Position numbers and translations under genes: made by a program
Shown: one piece after another, positions 1 to 7,986 of the stretch
Layout of the letters: each line of letters begins with the position of its first letter
Position numbering within the stretch: position 1 is the stretch's first letter
NCBI GenBank assembly: GCA_947457605.1
Contig: CANGWP010000022.1
Location: forward strand, 1 to 20,283
Direction: 5' to 3'
Source: Bdellovibrionales bacterium
Lineage (GTDB): Bacteria; Bdellovibrionota; UBA1018; CAIMNF01
DNA: 20,283 nucleotides
Notes under the pieces: generated by a model
What the model was told of the DNA's origin: nothing
Database searches by the model: none
Seen by the model: only the letters and a program-made list of their open reading frames with translations

Positions 1-585
1 GGATTTGGAATTCAGGAAGCCGCCCAATTTGCAAAGACCGATCCTTATCGGGCCAGCACCCACAACAAAGGCGTGTTGAACGGAATCGATCCTACCTTGA
101 TTGCGACCGGCAATGACTGGCGCGCAGTTGAAGCCGGAGTGCATGCATTTGCAGCCCGATCCGGAAAATATCAGCCTGTGACCGATTGGCACTTCGACGG
201 GACCACTCTAGTGGGTGAATTCCTGGCGCCCCTTGCAGTTGGAACAGTCGGTGGAGTCACCATGCTTCATCCCACGGCCCGTCTTGCGCTCAAGATTCTT
301 GGGGTTCAAAACGCCGAAGGTTTGGCCCGGATCCTTGCAGCAACGGGACTTGTGCAGAATCTTGGGGCCCTGAAGGCTCTTGCCACCGTTGGAATCGTGA
401 AGGGGCACATGAGACTCCATGCTGCGAATCTTGCGATGGCAGCCGGTGCAAGCGAGAGCGAGCTTCCGCTCCTGCGGGAAGAGCTGAGTACAGCGCTTGC
501 GCGCGAGAAGCGGATCAGTCTCAGCCGCGCAAAAGAGATCCTGGAAGCGATCCGTTCGACCGAAAAGCCGATTCATTTCAACTAG
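1..585 (+). CDS. mvaA: HMG-CoA reductase, class II (C-terminal part; 5' end outside window)
   Basis: The frame is open from base 1 and ends at TAG 583-585, giving the last 194 residues. Class II HMG-CoA reductases interconvert HMG-CoA and mevalonate with NAD(P)H. Most bacteria carrying a mevalonate pathway for isoprenoids use this class. Visible landmarks are HNKG (fragment residues 21-24, with the catalytic Lys), ATGNDWRAVEAG (35-46, with the catalytic Asp), the PLAVGTVGG loop, a LALKILGV segment, and KGHMRLHAANLA near the C-terminus with the catalytic His at about 136. The distance from that His to the stop fits the family. The N-terminal half is not visible, so cofactor preference and integrity cannot be judged. 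The stop codon shares a CTAG with the stop of the convergent msbA gene. Confidence 0.93.
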   Translation, partial: GFGIQEAAQFAKTDPYRASTHNKGVLNGIDPTLIATGNDWRAVEAGVHAFAARSGKYQPVTDWHFDGTTLVGEFLAPLAVGTVGGVTMLHPTARLALKILGVQNAEGLARILAATGLVQNLGALKALATVGIVKGHMRLHAANLAMAAGASESELPLLREELSTALAREKRISLSRAKEILEAIRSTEKPIHFN

Positions 586-2315
586 GCGTTTTGGGTGAAG
601 GCCAGAAGACGCTGAAACTCACCGCCCTTTTCGATGAGGCTTGAATAGGTGCCGGTTTCCAGAATCTTTCCCTGCTTCAATACGACGATCTGATCTGCGT
701 TCCTTATGGTGGAAAGCCTGTGTGCGATCATGAGGGTCGTCCGATGTTCCATCAGATCTTCGAGACTTTGCTGCACGATTTTTTCTGATTCGTTGTCGAG
801 ATTCGAGGTTGCCTCATCCAGGATCAGGCAAGGAGAGTTCTTCAAAAATGCCCTCGCAATCGAGATCCTTTGGCGTTCCCCGCCGGAAAGCTTCACTCCG
901 CGATCCCCGACCATGGTGTTGAATCCATCCGGGAGGCGTTGAATGAAGTCGAATGCGTAGGCTTTCCTTGCCGCAGCTTCCACCTCGTCCCGCGTGGCAT
1001 CCGGCCTTCCCATCAGGATATTTTCATAAATGGTGTCATGAAAAAGAAACACGTCCTGGCTTACCACGGAGACCAGCTTCCTCCAGGAATCAAGATCGAG
1101 TGTTTTCAGGTTCAGCCCGTCCACAAGAATTTCGCCGGCAGTGACATCGTACATCCGGGTCAAAAGCTGAACTGCCGAGCTTTTCCCCGAGCCGCTCTGG
1201 CCGACGAGCGCCACGGTTTTTCCAAGCGGAAGCGAGAATCCGATCCCATCGAGGACCTTTCTTTCGGCTGCATCCGGGTAGTGAAAGGAGACATTTTTGA
1301 ATTCAATTCCCCGTTCGATCTTTGAAATCCAGGTTGAGTTTGCGGGGGATTGAACCTTAGGCGTCCACGAAAGGAAATCATTGATCCGATCCATGGCGGC
1401 AGCCGCGGCGTGAAGCTTGGAGTTGATATCCGTAAGTTGCCGAATCGGATTGATCATGAGGCCAAAGGAGGCGAAGAAAGCAAGAAGATCGCCCGAGGTC
1501 ATTTCCCCGTTTAACACCGCACGACCCCCGAAGTAGAGGATGAGTGCGATGGCAAACGAGGTGACGAGCTCGATGGCGGGGCCGGCAATTTCCTCTGTCC
1601 GGCTGATGCGGAGAAGAAGCCTTGTGATCTCGTTCATTTGGTTTTTGAACTTTGTGATGCGGAGGCTCTGCAAGTTGAAGAGCTGAATGATTCTGATTCC
1701 GCTGACAGTTTCTTGGACTACGCTGAAATTTTCGCCATTGGAGGCTTGATACTCTTTGATTTTGTTTTTGATGTACTTGCCGGACTTGCCGAAAATGAAG
1801 CCCAGGGCAGGGACGATGGTGAGTGTGAGCAGTGTGAGCTTCCAGTTCGAGTAAAGCGCGTAGCCAAACAAAGCCAAAAAGGTGATCGGTTCCCGGATCA
1901 GGACATTGATGGATGCGATTCCCTGATCCATCTGCCAGGGGTCGGTCGTAATGCGAGAGATCAGCTCACCCGCCTTTCTTTCTGAAAAGAAGTCCGAAGA
2001 GAGCGAGAGAAGGTGGGAATGAAGGCGCTCCCGCAAAGCCTGATTGGTTCGGATGACGGCAATCCGAACTGCATAGTAGTGAAAAAATCGGACAAATAAA
2101 TTCAAAAGGTAGAGTCCGACAAAGGCAATTGGAACCAAGAGGAGTTTGTCGGGATCTTTTTTTACCAGGATGTCATCCACCAGGTACTTTACCAGCGGAA
2201 TGGGGCCTGCCCGAAGTGCCGATAAGGGAATGGCCATGAAAAGACTGAAGTAGAGCCACTTTCGATGAGGCCAAAGGAATGGTTTCAGTGATTTCAGGGA
2301 GCCAAGCGAAAACAT
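582..2315 (-). CDS. msbA: MsbA-type lipid A/phospholipid ABC exporter (fused permease-ATPase)
   Basis: This is a half-size ABC exporter of 577 residues, the normal length for MsbA, which flips lipid A-core from the inner to the outer leaflet of the inner membrane as a homodimer. Residues 15-300 carry about six hydrophobic segments. The nucleotide-binding domain has Walker A GQSGSGKS (about 372-379), signature LSGGERQR (476-483), Walker B CLILDE (496-501) and the H-loop His in MIAHRLST (about 532). The neighbouring gmhB, an LPS inner-core gene, supports the lipid A role, but a related multidrug exporter cannot be excluded from sequence alone. Start: ATG at 2315 has a GGGG stretch 9 nt upstream. 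A GTG at 2330 in the same frame would add five residues. The gene ends convergently on mvaA with a 4-base overlap. Confidence 0.85.
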   Translation of the reverse strand: MFSLGSLKSLKPFLWPHRKWLYFSLFMAIPLSALRAGPIPLVKYLVDDILVKKDPDKLLLVPIAFVGLYLLNLFVRFFHYYAVRIAVIRTNQALRERLHSHLLSLSSDFFSERKAGELISRITTDPWQMDQGIASINVLIREPITFLALFGYALYSNWKLTLLTLTIVPALGFIFGKSGKYIKNKIKEYQASNGENFSVVQETVSGIRIIQLFNLQSLRITKFKNQMNEITRLLLRISRTEEIAGPAIELVTSFAIALILYFGGRAVLNGEMTSGDLLAFFASFGLMINPIRQLTDINSKLHAAAAAMDRINDFLSWTPKVQSPANSTWISKIERGIEFKNVSFHYPDAAERKVLDGIGFSLPLGKTVALVGQSGSGKSSAVQLLTRMYDVTAGEILVDGLNLKTLDLDSWRKLVSVVSQDVFLFHDTIYENILMGRPDATRDEVEAAARKAYAFDFIQRLPDGFNTMVGDRGVKLSGGERQRISIARAFLKNSPCLILDEATSNLDNESEKIVQQSLEDLMEHRTTLMIAHRLSTIRNADQIVVLKQGKILETGTYSSLIEKGGEFQRLLAFTQNA

Positions 2316-2350
2316 AAAATTGAGCCCCACTTTATGCTAAGCTCTGCTCC

Positions 2351-2845
2351 ATGGCAAAGGCCGTTTTTCTCGATCGTGACGAGACCTTGAACCCGGATCC
2401 GGGCTACATCAGTGATCCGGCCGTCTTCATGCTCTACCCTTGGGTGGCCAGAGAGCTCGCCCGACTGAAAAAGGCCGGGTTTTTGTTGATCGTGGTGTCC
2501 AATCAGTCCGGTGTGGGACGAGGACTGATCCGGATGGATGCACTCAATTCGATTCATCAAAAGTTGAATGATCTCTTGTTTGCGGCCGAAGGGATCCGAA
2601 TCGATCATTTCGCGATCTGTACCCATCTTCCGGAGGATGGGTGTGAGTGCCGTAAGCCGAAGCCCAAGCTGATCGAAGACTCGGTGAGAGTTTTTGGAAT
2701 TGATCCTGCAGAATCTTTTTTAATCGGGGATCGTGATAGCGACGTGGAAGCCGGGACGCGGGCGAATCTGCGGCAATCCTTCAAAGTGGATCCGGGCGAT
2801 GAGACTTCGTTCAGGCTTGCCATTGAGGCGATTTTAAAAATCTGA
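2351..2845 (+). CDS. gmhB: D-glycero-D-manno-heptose 1,7-bisphosphate 7-phosphatase (HAD family)
   Basis: GmhB removes the 7-phosphate from heptose 1,7-bisphosphate in the cytoplasm on the route to ADP-heptose for the LPS core. The protein has 164 residues, slightly shorter than the E. coli enzyme. Motif I is FLDRDETLN (residues 6-14, nucleophile D8 and acid/base D10; the usual next residue Gly is Glu here). Motif II is VVSNQSGVGRG (48-58). The zinc-binding Cys-x-His...Cys-x-Cys typical of GmhB is C90, H92, C98, C100, followed by the KPKP motif. Motif IV is IGDRDSDVEAG (125-135). The gene starts only 35 bp from the divergent msbA start and its last 35 bases overlap the 3' end of recO. A histidinol-phosphatase of the same HAD group is the main alternative. 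Confidence 0.85.
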   Translation: MAKAVFLDRDETLNPDPGYISDPAVFMLYPWVARELARLKKAGFLLIVVSNQSGVGRGLIRMDALNSIHQKLNDLLFAAEGIRIDHFAICTHLPEDGCECRKPKPKLIEDSVRVFGIDPAESFLIGDRDSDVEAGTRANLRQSFKVDPGDETSFRLAIEAILKI

Positions 2846-3611
2846 GTGCACCGATCGGCGCGCGATCGAGTCCCGGCACAAAATATTGCAAATGCTTTTC
2901 CAAAAACTCGAGCATCTCTTCATGCTCTTTCGTGCTCGCCACAAATTCGATTTTACGGATGGGATTCAGCATCGAGTGATAGGCATCGAGAATCGTGTCT
3001 TTGGAAAGAACCAGGCCCGCCCGATCGGGTCTGCACGAATCGCAAATCCAGGCGCCTTGGGCAACCTGGGCGCACACGGCATTTCCCGGCACCTCGTTTA
3101 AAGGTTTTTCACAGGCCAAACAACGGGTCAGACTTGGCTGAACTCCGAGCCACTGGGTGATCTTCAGAATGAATGCGTTCACCACTTTGAGTGTTTGCTC
3201 CGGAGGAAATTCTTCAATCGCAAGGAGGGCGTTCGAATAGAGTTTGAAAATCTCGGGTGCCGGCCTCTGGGCGGGAATGACTTTCAGAATGATCTCATTC
3301 AAAGCCGAGGCTCCCGAGAGCTTTTCAAAAGATCCGGAAATCCCGGGTCCGCGTTTCAGTTGTGCCGAGAGAACCTGAACGAGCATGTCTTCCTGGATGT
3401 CGGAGAGACGGATGGTTTTGGGATCAAGAGCGAATTCGGAGCAGGTGAAAAGGTCAAGGGATCCGCCAAAGCGCCTTGATTGAACGCCATTTCGGGCAAG
3501 CGCCGAGAATCGCCCCCGCTTTTCCGAGAGCAATACGGCAATCACATCCCGTTCCTTGTAGGGGAAGGTCTTTAGCACATAGCAAATTTCGCTGCCTGGG
3601 ATGGATTGCAT
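2811..3611 (-). CDS. recO: DNA repair protein RecO
   Basis: RecO works with RecF and RecR to load RecA on SSB-coated single-stranded DNA and anneals strands. The N-terminal OB-fold start is typical (ICYVLKTFPYKERDVIAVLLSEKRGRF in two pieces, residues about 10-36). The four-cysteine zinc motif CLAC...CDSC lies at about residues 164-167 and 190-193. The length (266 residues) fits the family. ATG 3611 is taken as start. An in-frame TTG at 3629 adds six residues but lies inside the T-tract of the terminator of the preceding gene, and neither start has a good ribosome binding site. A TACAAT hexamer at 3624-3619 could be a -10 box, which would make the mRNA leaderless or nearly so. The 3' end overlaps gmhB tail to tail by 35 bases. 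Confidence 0.9.
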   Translation of the reverse strand: MQSIPGSEICYVLKTFPYKERDVIAVLLSEKRGRFSALARNGVQSRRFGGSLDLFTCSEFALDPKTIRLSDIQEDMLVQVLSAQLKRGPGISGSFEKLSGASALNEIILKVIPAQRPAPEIFKLYSNALLAIEEFPPEQTLKVVNAFILKITQWLGVQPSLTRCLACEKPLNEVPGNAVCAQVAQGAWICDSCRPDRAGLVLSKDTILDAYHSMLNPIRKIEFVASTKEHEEMLEFLEKHLQYFVPGLDRAPIGALRFLKSPQWQA

Positions 3612-3627
3612 TGGCAGTGATTGTATC

Positions 3628-3665
3628 AAAAAAAACAGGCCCCGTGAATCGAATCACGGAGCCTG
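3628..3665 (-). terminator. Intrinsic terminator of the Cys-repeat protein gene
   Basis: Read on the minus strand, an 11-bp stem (AGGCTCCGTGA / TCACGGGGCCT, one mismatch) with a 6-nt loop is followed by G and eight consecutive T. It begins 25 nt after the TGA of the Cys-repeat gene. This is a textbook Rho-independent terminator, and the T-tract runs directly into the start region of recO. Confidence 0.88.
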
Positions 3666-3689
3666 TGAAGTTTGCTTGTTTCTTAAAGA

Positions 3690-4862
3690 TCAGTTAGGAT
3701 CTGCCTCGAAATTCAGTTCAATTGGCTGATTTTTGATCTGATTCAGAATTTCAGGGTTGATCGCACCTTTTCGAAGTGTCTCGCCATCCAGCATGAGGGA
3801 TAGTTTCACATAGTGGGTCTTGTCCTTGAGCATGGATGCACCAAGCGGGCTCAGCATCAGGGTTTGGAGATTTCCCTGACCGACGAGCGCGCGAGATTCA
3901 AAATCCCGGTCCACGATCACCAGGTTCCGGCCGATGGTTCGGTGTTGCACCAGGTTCAGGTGTCCCTTGAATGGGGCGGCAGTCATCGCGCTCATTTTGA
4001 AGCTCAGGCGATCAAATCCAAGCTTTCCCTCGTTCAGAAGGATGGAGCTGAAATCCGAGAGTGTCCTGGTAGAGGTCGCCTGAATGGAGAATGTCGCTTC
4101 GATCAATTTCTCGTTGGCACTCAACATGCGCTCAGTTCTTTGCTGATCCACCATCTGATAGAGGAAGTTACCCGATTGCGCTGTGATCTTGATCTGATCT
4201 CCTTCGAGTTTTGCGGTGAAGCGATCGCCGTTTGATCCAGCTTCGGAAAAGTTCACAAACCGGATTGTTACTTTTGCAACCGTCTTCAGTTTCAGGTTCT
4301 GCCCGATCGCAACTTGAACCGGCTTTTGGCAGGAATAAGGCACTTGCACCACATTCGGAACATTCACGCAAACCTGTCGGGGAACATTCTGACAGAAGGT
4401 TTGGGGGATGGTCTGGCACTCATAGCGTTGTTGGGTGTGGCAAACCTGATCCATCTGGGTATAGCAGCGGTTTTCCATCCGGCATTGGCGGCGCGGGACA
4501 TTGGTGCAGCCATGGCTGTTGCAAACCCGGTCATTTACAGTTCGGCAAACCTGTTGGGTGTTACACACATTGCGGGGAACCGTTTGGCAAACCGGATAGT
4601 TCCGATAGCCGCACTGCTGTTGATACTCCGTGTGGCACTGGCGATCGTACTCGGTGCGGCACTCAGGGCGGGTTCCCTGAACCTCGCTTCGGTAGCAAGT
4701 GTCCGGCACATAATCGGTTCGATAGATCGTCTCGAATTCCCGGCCTTCCAGATTCAGATCCTGGTTAGGCTGGTTCAGGGTAAAATCCTGGGAGGCTGGA
4801 GCTTGGACTTGCGCAAGAGTCGGGCTGCTGAACAGGATGATTGCGAGAACGAATAATTTCAT
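3690..4862 (-). CDS. Secreted protein with a Cys-x7-Cys octad repeat domain, unknown function
   Basis: I do not recognise the family. The start ATG 4862 is fixed by an AAAGGAG six bases upstream and by the signal peptide it begins (MKLFVLAIILFSSPTLAQ). The mature protein of about 372 residues has a short linker, then 16 cysteines between residues 56 and 178. From residue 68 most are exactly eight apart (68, 76, 84, 92, 100, 114, 127, 141, 149, 157, 165), with extra ones at 106, 119 and 133. Repeat units resemble CQTVPRNV. The cytosine-rich region is followed by about 210 residues without cysteine, alternating hydrophobic/polar and probably beta-rich. Export suggests disulphide formation in the periplasm or at the surface. 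The gene is monocistronic by its strong terminator. Adhesin or surface-structure roles are guesses. Confidence 0.82.
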   Translation of the reverse strand: MKLFVLAIILFSSPTLAQVQAPASQDFTLNQPNQDLNLEGREFETIYRTDYVPDTCYRSEVQGTRPECRTEYDRQCHTEYQQQCGYRNYPVCQTVPRNVCNTQQVCRTVNDRVCNSHGCTNVPRRQCRMENRCYTQMDQVCHTQQRYECQTIPQTFCQNVPRQVCVNVPNVVQVPYSCQKPVQVAIGQNLKLKTVAKVTIRFVNFSEAGSNGDRFTAKLEGDQIKITAQSGNFLYQMVDQQRTERMLSANEKLIEATFSIQATSTRTLSDFSSILLNEGKLGFDRLSFKMSAMTAAPFKGHLNLVQHRTIGRNLVIVDRDFESRALVGQGNLQTLMLSPLGASMLKDKTHYVKLSLMLDGETLRKGAINPEILNQIKNQPIELNFEADPN

Positions 4863-5014
4863 GAAAATCTCCTTTTGTTGCCATTTCGCATTGCAAGGAT
4901 TGTTCCAATGAATTTCGTTTACTTTCGGTAGGGATTCCGCAGGCTTGCGGTCATTAGTGCCAAAGAGGGGATGGGGCGGTGGTGTTCCGCACCCGGTAAA
5001 AATCACTAACCGGA

Positions 5015-5091
5015 CCCTCTGAGGGGCGGCCAAATCCAAATCCTTCCAAAGCCTCCTTGATCGCTCGCATGTTTCATCGCCCCTCAGAGGG
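5015..5091. repeat. Perfect 14-bp inverted repeat spanning the dusC stop
   Basis: CCCTCTGAGGGGCG at 5015-5028 is the exact reverse complement of CGCCCCTCAGAGGG at 5078-5091, with 49 bases between. Each arm also contains an 11-base near-palindrome (CCCTC-N-GAGGG). The right arm contains the TGA stop of dusC (5084-5086). In the minus-strand RNA the arms would form a long GC-rich stem. A short T-run (GATTTTTACC) lies about 9 nt beyond the stem, so this may act as a terminator or RNA-stability element for dusC. Confidence 0.6.
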
Positions 5092-6058
5092 CACGATTTG
5101 TGAGAAATCCCAGAATTTCTTCAGTCGATCCCAAAGTTTTCACCTGATCCCACCAAGTGATCGAGCCCTTGGTGTGAAGGTAGCGGGCCAGTTGCTTAAG
5201 GCGGCTCCCCGCAGGCTGCACTTTTGAGTAGTCAGTAAAAAAATCAGCCCAAGCAGCCGGCTCGGTTGAGGTTGGAATCATGAGTTGCGATTTCATCTCG
5301 AGGATCGGAAGTCCCAGCGCCTGTCGCGCCAAACTCGCAAATCCAGGCACAGCGAGCGCACCTCGTCCAATCATGAAATGCCGAAGGCCTGTCTCCTCCT
5401 GACAGCGGCGCAGGTCTTCCAAGGTCCAAAGCTCGCCGTTTGCCACCACCGGAATGGATACTCCTCGAGCCGCTTGTCCGATCGGTTTCCAATAGGCCGG
5501 AGGCGTGTAGCCTTGGATTTTCGTTCGTCCATGAATCGTGATCCAGCTTGCGCCTCCCTGCTCGGCCCGTTTCACGTTTTCGTCAATTGCGGTCGGGGCA
5601 TCAAATCCAAGGCGCATTTTCGCGCTCACTGGATATTTTTCGGGCACGGCATCGCGGACGGCGCGAACGATGGCCTCAATCCGATGCGGGAACTTCAGAA
5701 GTGTGGCCCCGCCATCATGACGATTCACAGTGGGCGCAGGACATCCGAAATTCAGGTCAATTCCGATCGCTCCGGCCTCGATTGCGGCAAGCGCAGTTTG
5801 GGCCATGCGGGAAGGGTCGCCTCCAAGAATCTGCACTTGAACCGGAATATTTGACGCGGTTTTGGATCCATGCCGAAGCTCAGGGATATGTCGCAGAAAA
5901 GCCCGAGGGGGGAGTGGGTGAGAACTCACCCGAATGAACTCGCTTACACAATAGTCATAAAACCCGGTTCGGGTGATGAACTCCCGAAAGGGGGCGTCGG
6001 TCACCCCTTCCATCGGGGCGAGGATGATGGCGGGGAGGTCCCGGCTCAAAAAACTCAT
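5084..6058 (-). CDS. dusC: tRNA-dihydrouridine synthase, DusC-like
   Basis: This FMN enzyme reduces specific uridines in the tRNA D-loop to dihydrouridine. The 324-residue protein has the TIM-barrel start ILAPMEGVTDAPFRE (residues 12-26), the CVSEFIRV segment characteristic of the DusC branch, and the active-site block LNFGCPAPTVNRHDGGATLL with catalytic Cys106. It also has SAKMRLGFD, ITIHGRTKIQGY, VVANGELW and MIGRGAL (FMN phosphate binding). The DusC assignment rests on overall resemblance, and DusA/DusB are less similar. ATG 6058 has AGGA seven bases upstream. A longer frame starting at 6163 would run into the divergent neighbour and adds no family sequence. The stop lies inside a perfect inverted repeat. 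Confidence 0.88.
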   Translation of the reverse strand: MSFLSRDLPAIILAPMEGVTDAPFREFITRTGFYDYCVSEFIRVSSHPLPPRAFLRHIPELRHGSKTASNIPVQVQILGGDPSRMAQTALAAIEAGAIGIDLNFGCPAPTVNRHDGGATLLKFPHRIEAIVRAVRDAVPEKYPVSAKMRLGFDAPTAIDENVKRAEQGGASWITIHGRTKIQGYTPPAYWKPIGQAARGVSIPVVANGELWTLEDLRRCQEETGLRHFMIGRGALAVPGFASLARQALGLPILEMKSQLMIPTSTEPAAWADFFTDYSKVQPAGSRLKQLARYLHTKGSITWWDQVKTLGSTEEILGFLTNRAL

Positions 6059-6154
6059 GGCGCATCCTACACCAAAAGGGGCTGTTTTTTCCAATCTTCG
6101 CACGGGTTTTGTTTCAATTTGCAGCCTTTTTCCATTCGTTTTAAGGTGAGGGGC

Positions 6155-6760
6155 ATGATTCAAAAGTTAAAACCCGTCTGGATCTTCTTTCCCTTCACGG
6201 TCATCTTTTCAGTTTTGTTTTTGGCCAAAGGACAGATGCCCTCGATGCTTGCGGGCGCCTTGTTTTCGGCAATCGCGGGCTATCGGATTCGCTCCGAGCT
6301 TGCGCCGGGGCGGGCGTTTCCGATCTTCATGCTGTTTTTATTTCTCCTGGTGCTCGGAGTTGCGCCCGTAAAAGGGTACTCAGCGGTAATCATTGCGACG
6401 ACTCTTCTTCTCATTACGCTTCGAACCTTGCTTTTGCTTCTGGGAGAGATTCAAGCCAACAAGGCAGCGCTCAATCGTGGCCAAGTGGTGTTTAGCATCG
6501 GCCTGTTTGTTCAATTCTGCATTCAGATGGTGCTTGTGATGGTGGCCTTCCGGGGGCAGCCCTCGCCCTTATCGGGCATTGCCGAGCTTTTGAATTTAAA
6601 AGTTTTGACCGTTTCTGCGGCAGTGTTTTCACCCCTGGGATGGCCGGTTCTTGCCGGGGTTGGCCTTACGTATCTTCCAGCGCTGAATGAATACTCACAA
6701 CTCATTCTGCTTTTGATTGCGAGTGTTCTTTTGATGTACCGAATTTGGAAGCGAACATGA
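6155..6760 (+). CDS. Multi-pass inner-membrane protein, unknown function
   Basis: The 201-residue protein is strongly hydrophobic, with about six to seven candidate membrane spans (roughly residues 9-25, 30-45, 52-71, 73-94, 107-130, 143-162, 180-198) and few charged residues outside loops. ATG 6155 is preceded by GAGG and lies 96 bp from the divergent dusC start. The frame continues far upstream without a stop but only as the complement of dusC. Its stop overlaps the next start as ATGA (6757-6760), so it is translationally coupled to the TIGR02757/DUF2400 gene. I recognise no family. Confidence 0.75.
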   Translation: MIQKLKPVWIFFPFTVIFSVLFLAKGQMPSMLAGALFSAIAGYRIRSELAPGRAFPIFMLFLFLLVLGVAPVKGYSAVIIATTLLLITLRTLLLLLGEIQANKAALNRGQVVFSIGLFVQFCIQMVLVMVAFRGQPSPLSGIAELLNLKVLTVSAAVFSPLGWPVLAGVGLTYLPALNEYSQLILLLIASVLLMYRIWKRT

Positions 6761-7590
6761 GTCGCATCACCCTCGGGGCGCAGCGGGAACTCATCGAAAC
6801 CCTCTATGTGAAGTTCCATGATCCGAAGTTCCTCGAGTGGGACCCGCTGAGTGTCGTTCGTTCCTTTAAGGGTTCACGGGATCAGGAGTACGTCGCCCTG
6901 ATTTCAGCCATCTTTGCCTTTGGCGGAGTGAAGCAAATCATTGCGTCGGTCAGGCGCGCGATCGGTCTTTTGGAGCTTGATCCGGCTTTTGGAAAAATTG
7001 CGAATTATCCTGAAACTGAACTCGGATACCGGCTGGAAGGATTCAGGCACAGGATTTATGCGGGGCAGGATTTGATTGCCCTTACGCGCTTGTACCAGCG
7101 ATCCGTTCAGGTGCATGGATCACTGAAAGAGCATTTTTTGGTTCATCATGACCCGGAGGCTGAAACCATCGAGCGTGGGCTTACAGGCATCATCTCGGAG
7201 TACAAAAAGTGGGCGGAGGCGCTTGAAATCAAGGGGCCACACTTCAAACACATGTTGAATTCACCTCAGGATGGCTCGACTTGCAAGCGCTGGCTCATGC
7301 TCCTGAAGTGGCTGATCAGACGGGATGATGGAATTGATCTTGGGCTCTGGAGTGGGGGGCCGGCACTCCGGCCGGATCAACTATTGATTCCGCTCGATAC
7401 GCACCTCTTCAAAATCTCAAAAAAACTGGGACTTACACGGATGAAAACCGCGAACTGGAAGGCCGCCAAGGAGGTGACTTTGAATCTGAAGCGAATTGAT
7501 CCAAATGATCCGACGCGTTTTGATTTCTCCCTTTGCCGGTATGGAATGTTCGACTATCGAAACCTCCATGAAAAAAAGCTGATCCCGTGA
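6757..7590 (+). CDS. TIGR02757 / DUF2400 family protein
   Basis: The 277-residue protein matches the TIGR02757 (DUF2400) family, widespread in bacteria and without a well-established function; members are distantly reminiscent of helix-hairpin-helix DNA glycosylases. Recognisable segments are the RDQEYVALISAIFAFGGVKQ region (about residues 42-61), KRWLMLLKWLIRRDDGIDLGLW (about 183-204, in two parts), LLIPLDTHLFKISKKLGLT (about 207-225) and FDFSLCRYGM near the end. The start is ATG 6757, overlapping the upstream stop as ATGA with GGAAG just upstream. A TTG at 6745 is the only longer option. The family assignment is firm but the function remains open. Confidence 0.85.
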   Translation: MSRITLGAQRELIETLYVKFHDPKFLEWDPLSVVRSFKGSRDQEYVALISAIFAFGGVKQIIASVRRAIGLLELDPAFGKIANYPETELGYRLEGFRHRIYAGQDLIALTRLYQRSVQVHGSLKEHFLVHHDPEAETIERGLTGIISEYKKWAEALEIKGPHFKHMLNSPQDGSTCKRWLMLLKWLIRRDDGIDLGLWSGGPALRPDQLLIPLDTHLFKISKKLGLTRMKTANWKAAKEVTLNLKRIDPNDPTRFDFSLCRYGMFDYRNLHEKKLIP

Positions 7591-7637
7591 GAGAAACTTG
7601 TTTGAAGATTGGATCCGCTTCGGGCAGACTTTTCTGC

Positions 7638-7970
7638 ATGGAAAACACCCCGATTCAAAAACTGAACGAACTGAAAAACAAGATCGAAACCCTTTTCTCA
7701 AAGGACAAGCTTCAGGAGATCCAATCCACCATTGCCTCCTCCATCGAGGAAACCCAGGAAATGGTGGGGAGCAAGATTGACTCCGAGATGAAGAAGACCT
7801 TGAAGGGCACAATGCAATTCATCAACGGCGCCAAAAGCGAACTTGAAGGAATGCAGAAGAAGATTAAAAAGCTCATGGGAGCTGCACCTAAAAAGAGCGC
7901 TGGATCCAAGAAGTCTCCTGCCAAAAAGAAGCTCGCGAAAAAAGCGAAGTCAAAGACCTCAAAGAGGTAG
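7638..7970 (+). CDS. Small helical protein with Lys/Ala/Ser-rich histone-H1-like tail
   Basis: From ATG 7638 the protein has 110 residues. Residues 1-80 are rich in Lys, Glu, Leu and Ile with no Pro after residue 5, and are probably amphipathic helices or a coiled coil. Residues 84-110 are almost only Lys, Ala, Ser and Pro (PKKSAGSKKSPAKKKLAKKA and onward). Such tails occur in histone-H1-like nucleoid proteins and some phasin-like or other nucleic-acid-binding proteins. A GTG at 7587, overlapping the preceding stop, would add 17 residues. Neither start has a good ribosome binding site. It follows the TIGR02757 gene on the same strand and faces the papain-like gene tail to tail across 16 bases. 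Confidence 0.72.
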   Translation: MENTPIQKLNELKNKIETLFSKDKLQEIQSTIASSIEETQEMVGSKIDSEMKKTLKGTMQFINGAKSELEGMQKKIKKLMGAAPKKSAGSKKSPAKKKLAKKAKSKTSKR

Positions 7971-7986
7971 TTTTGATCAGAGTGCC

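Noticed and set aside
4314..4856. Long + strand frames opposite the Cys-repeat gene (also 4232-4768)
   Set aside because: They are the complement of a gene with signal peptide, ribosome binding site and terminator; their hydrophobic look arises from the repetitive codons of the repeat domain.
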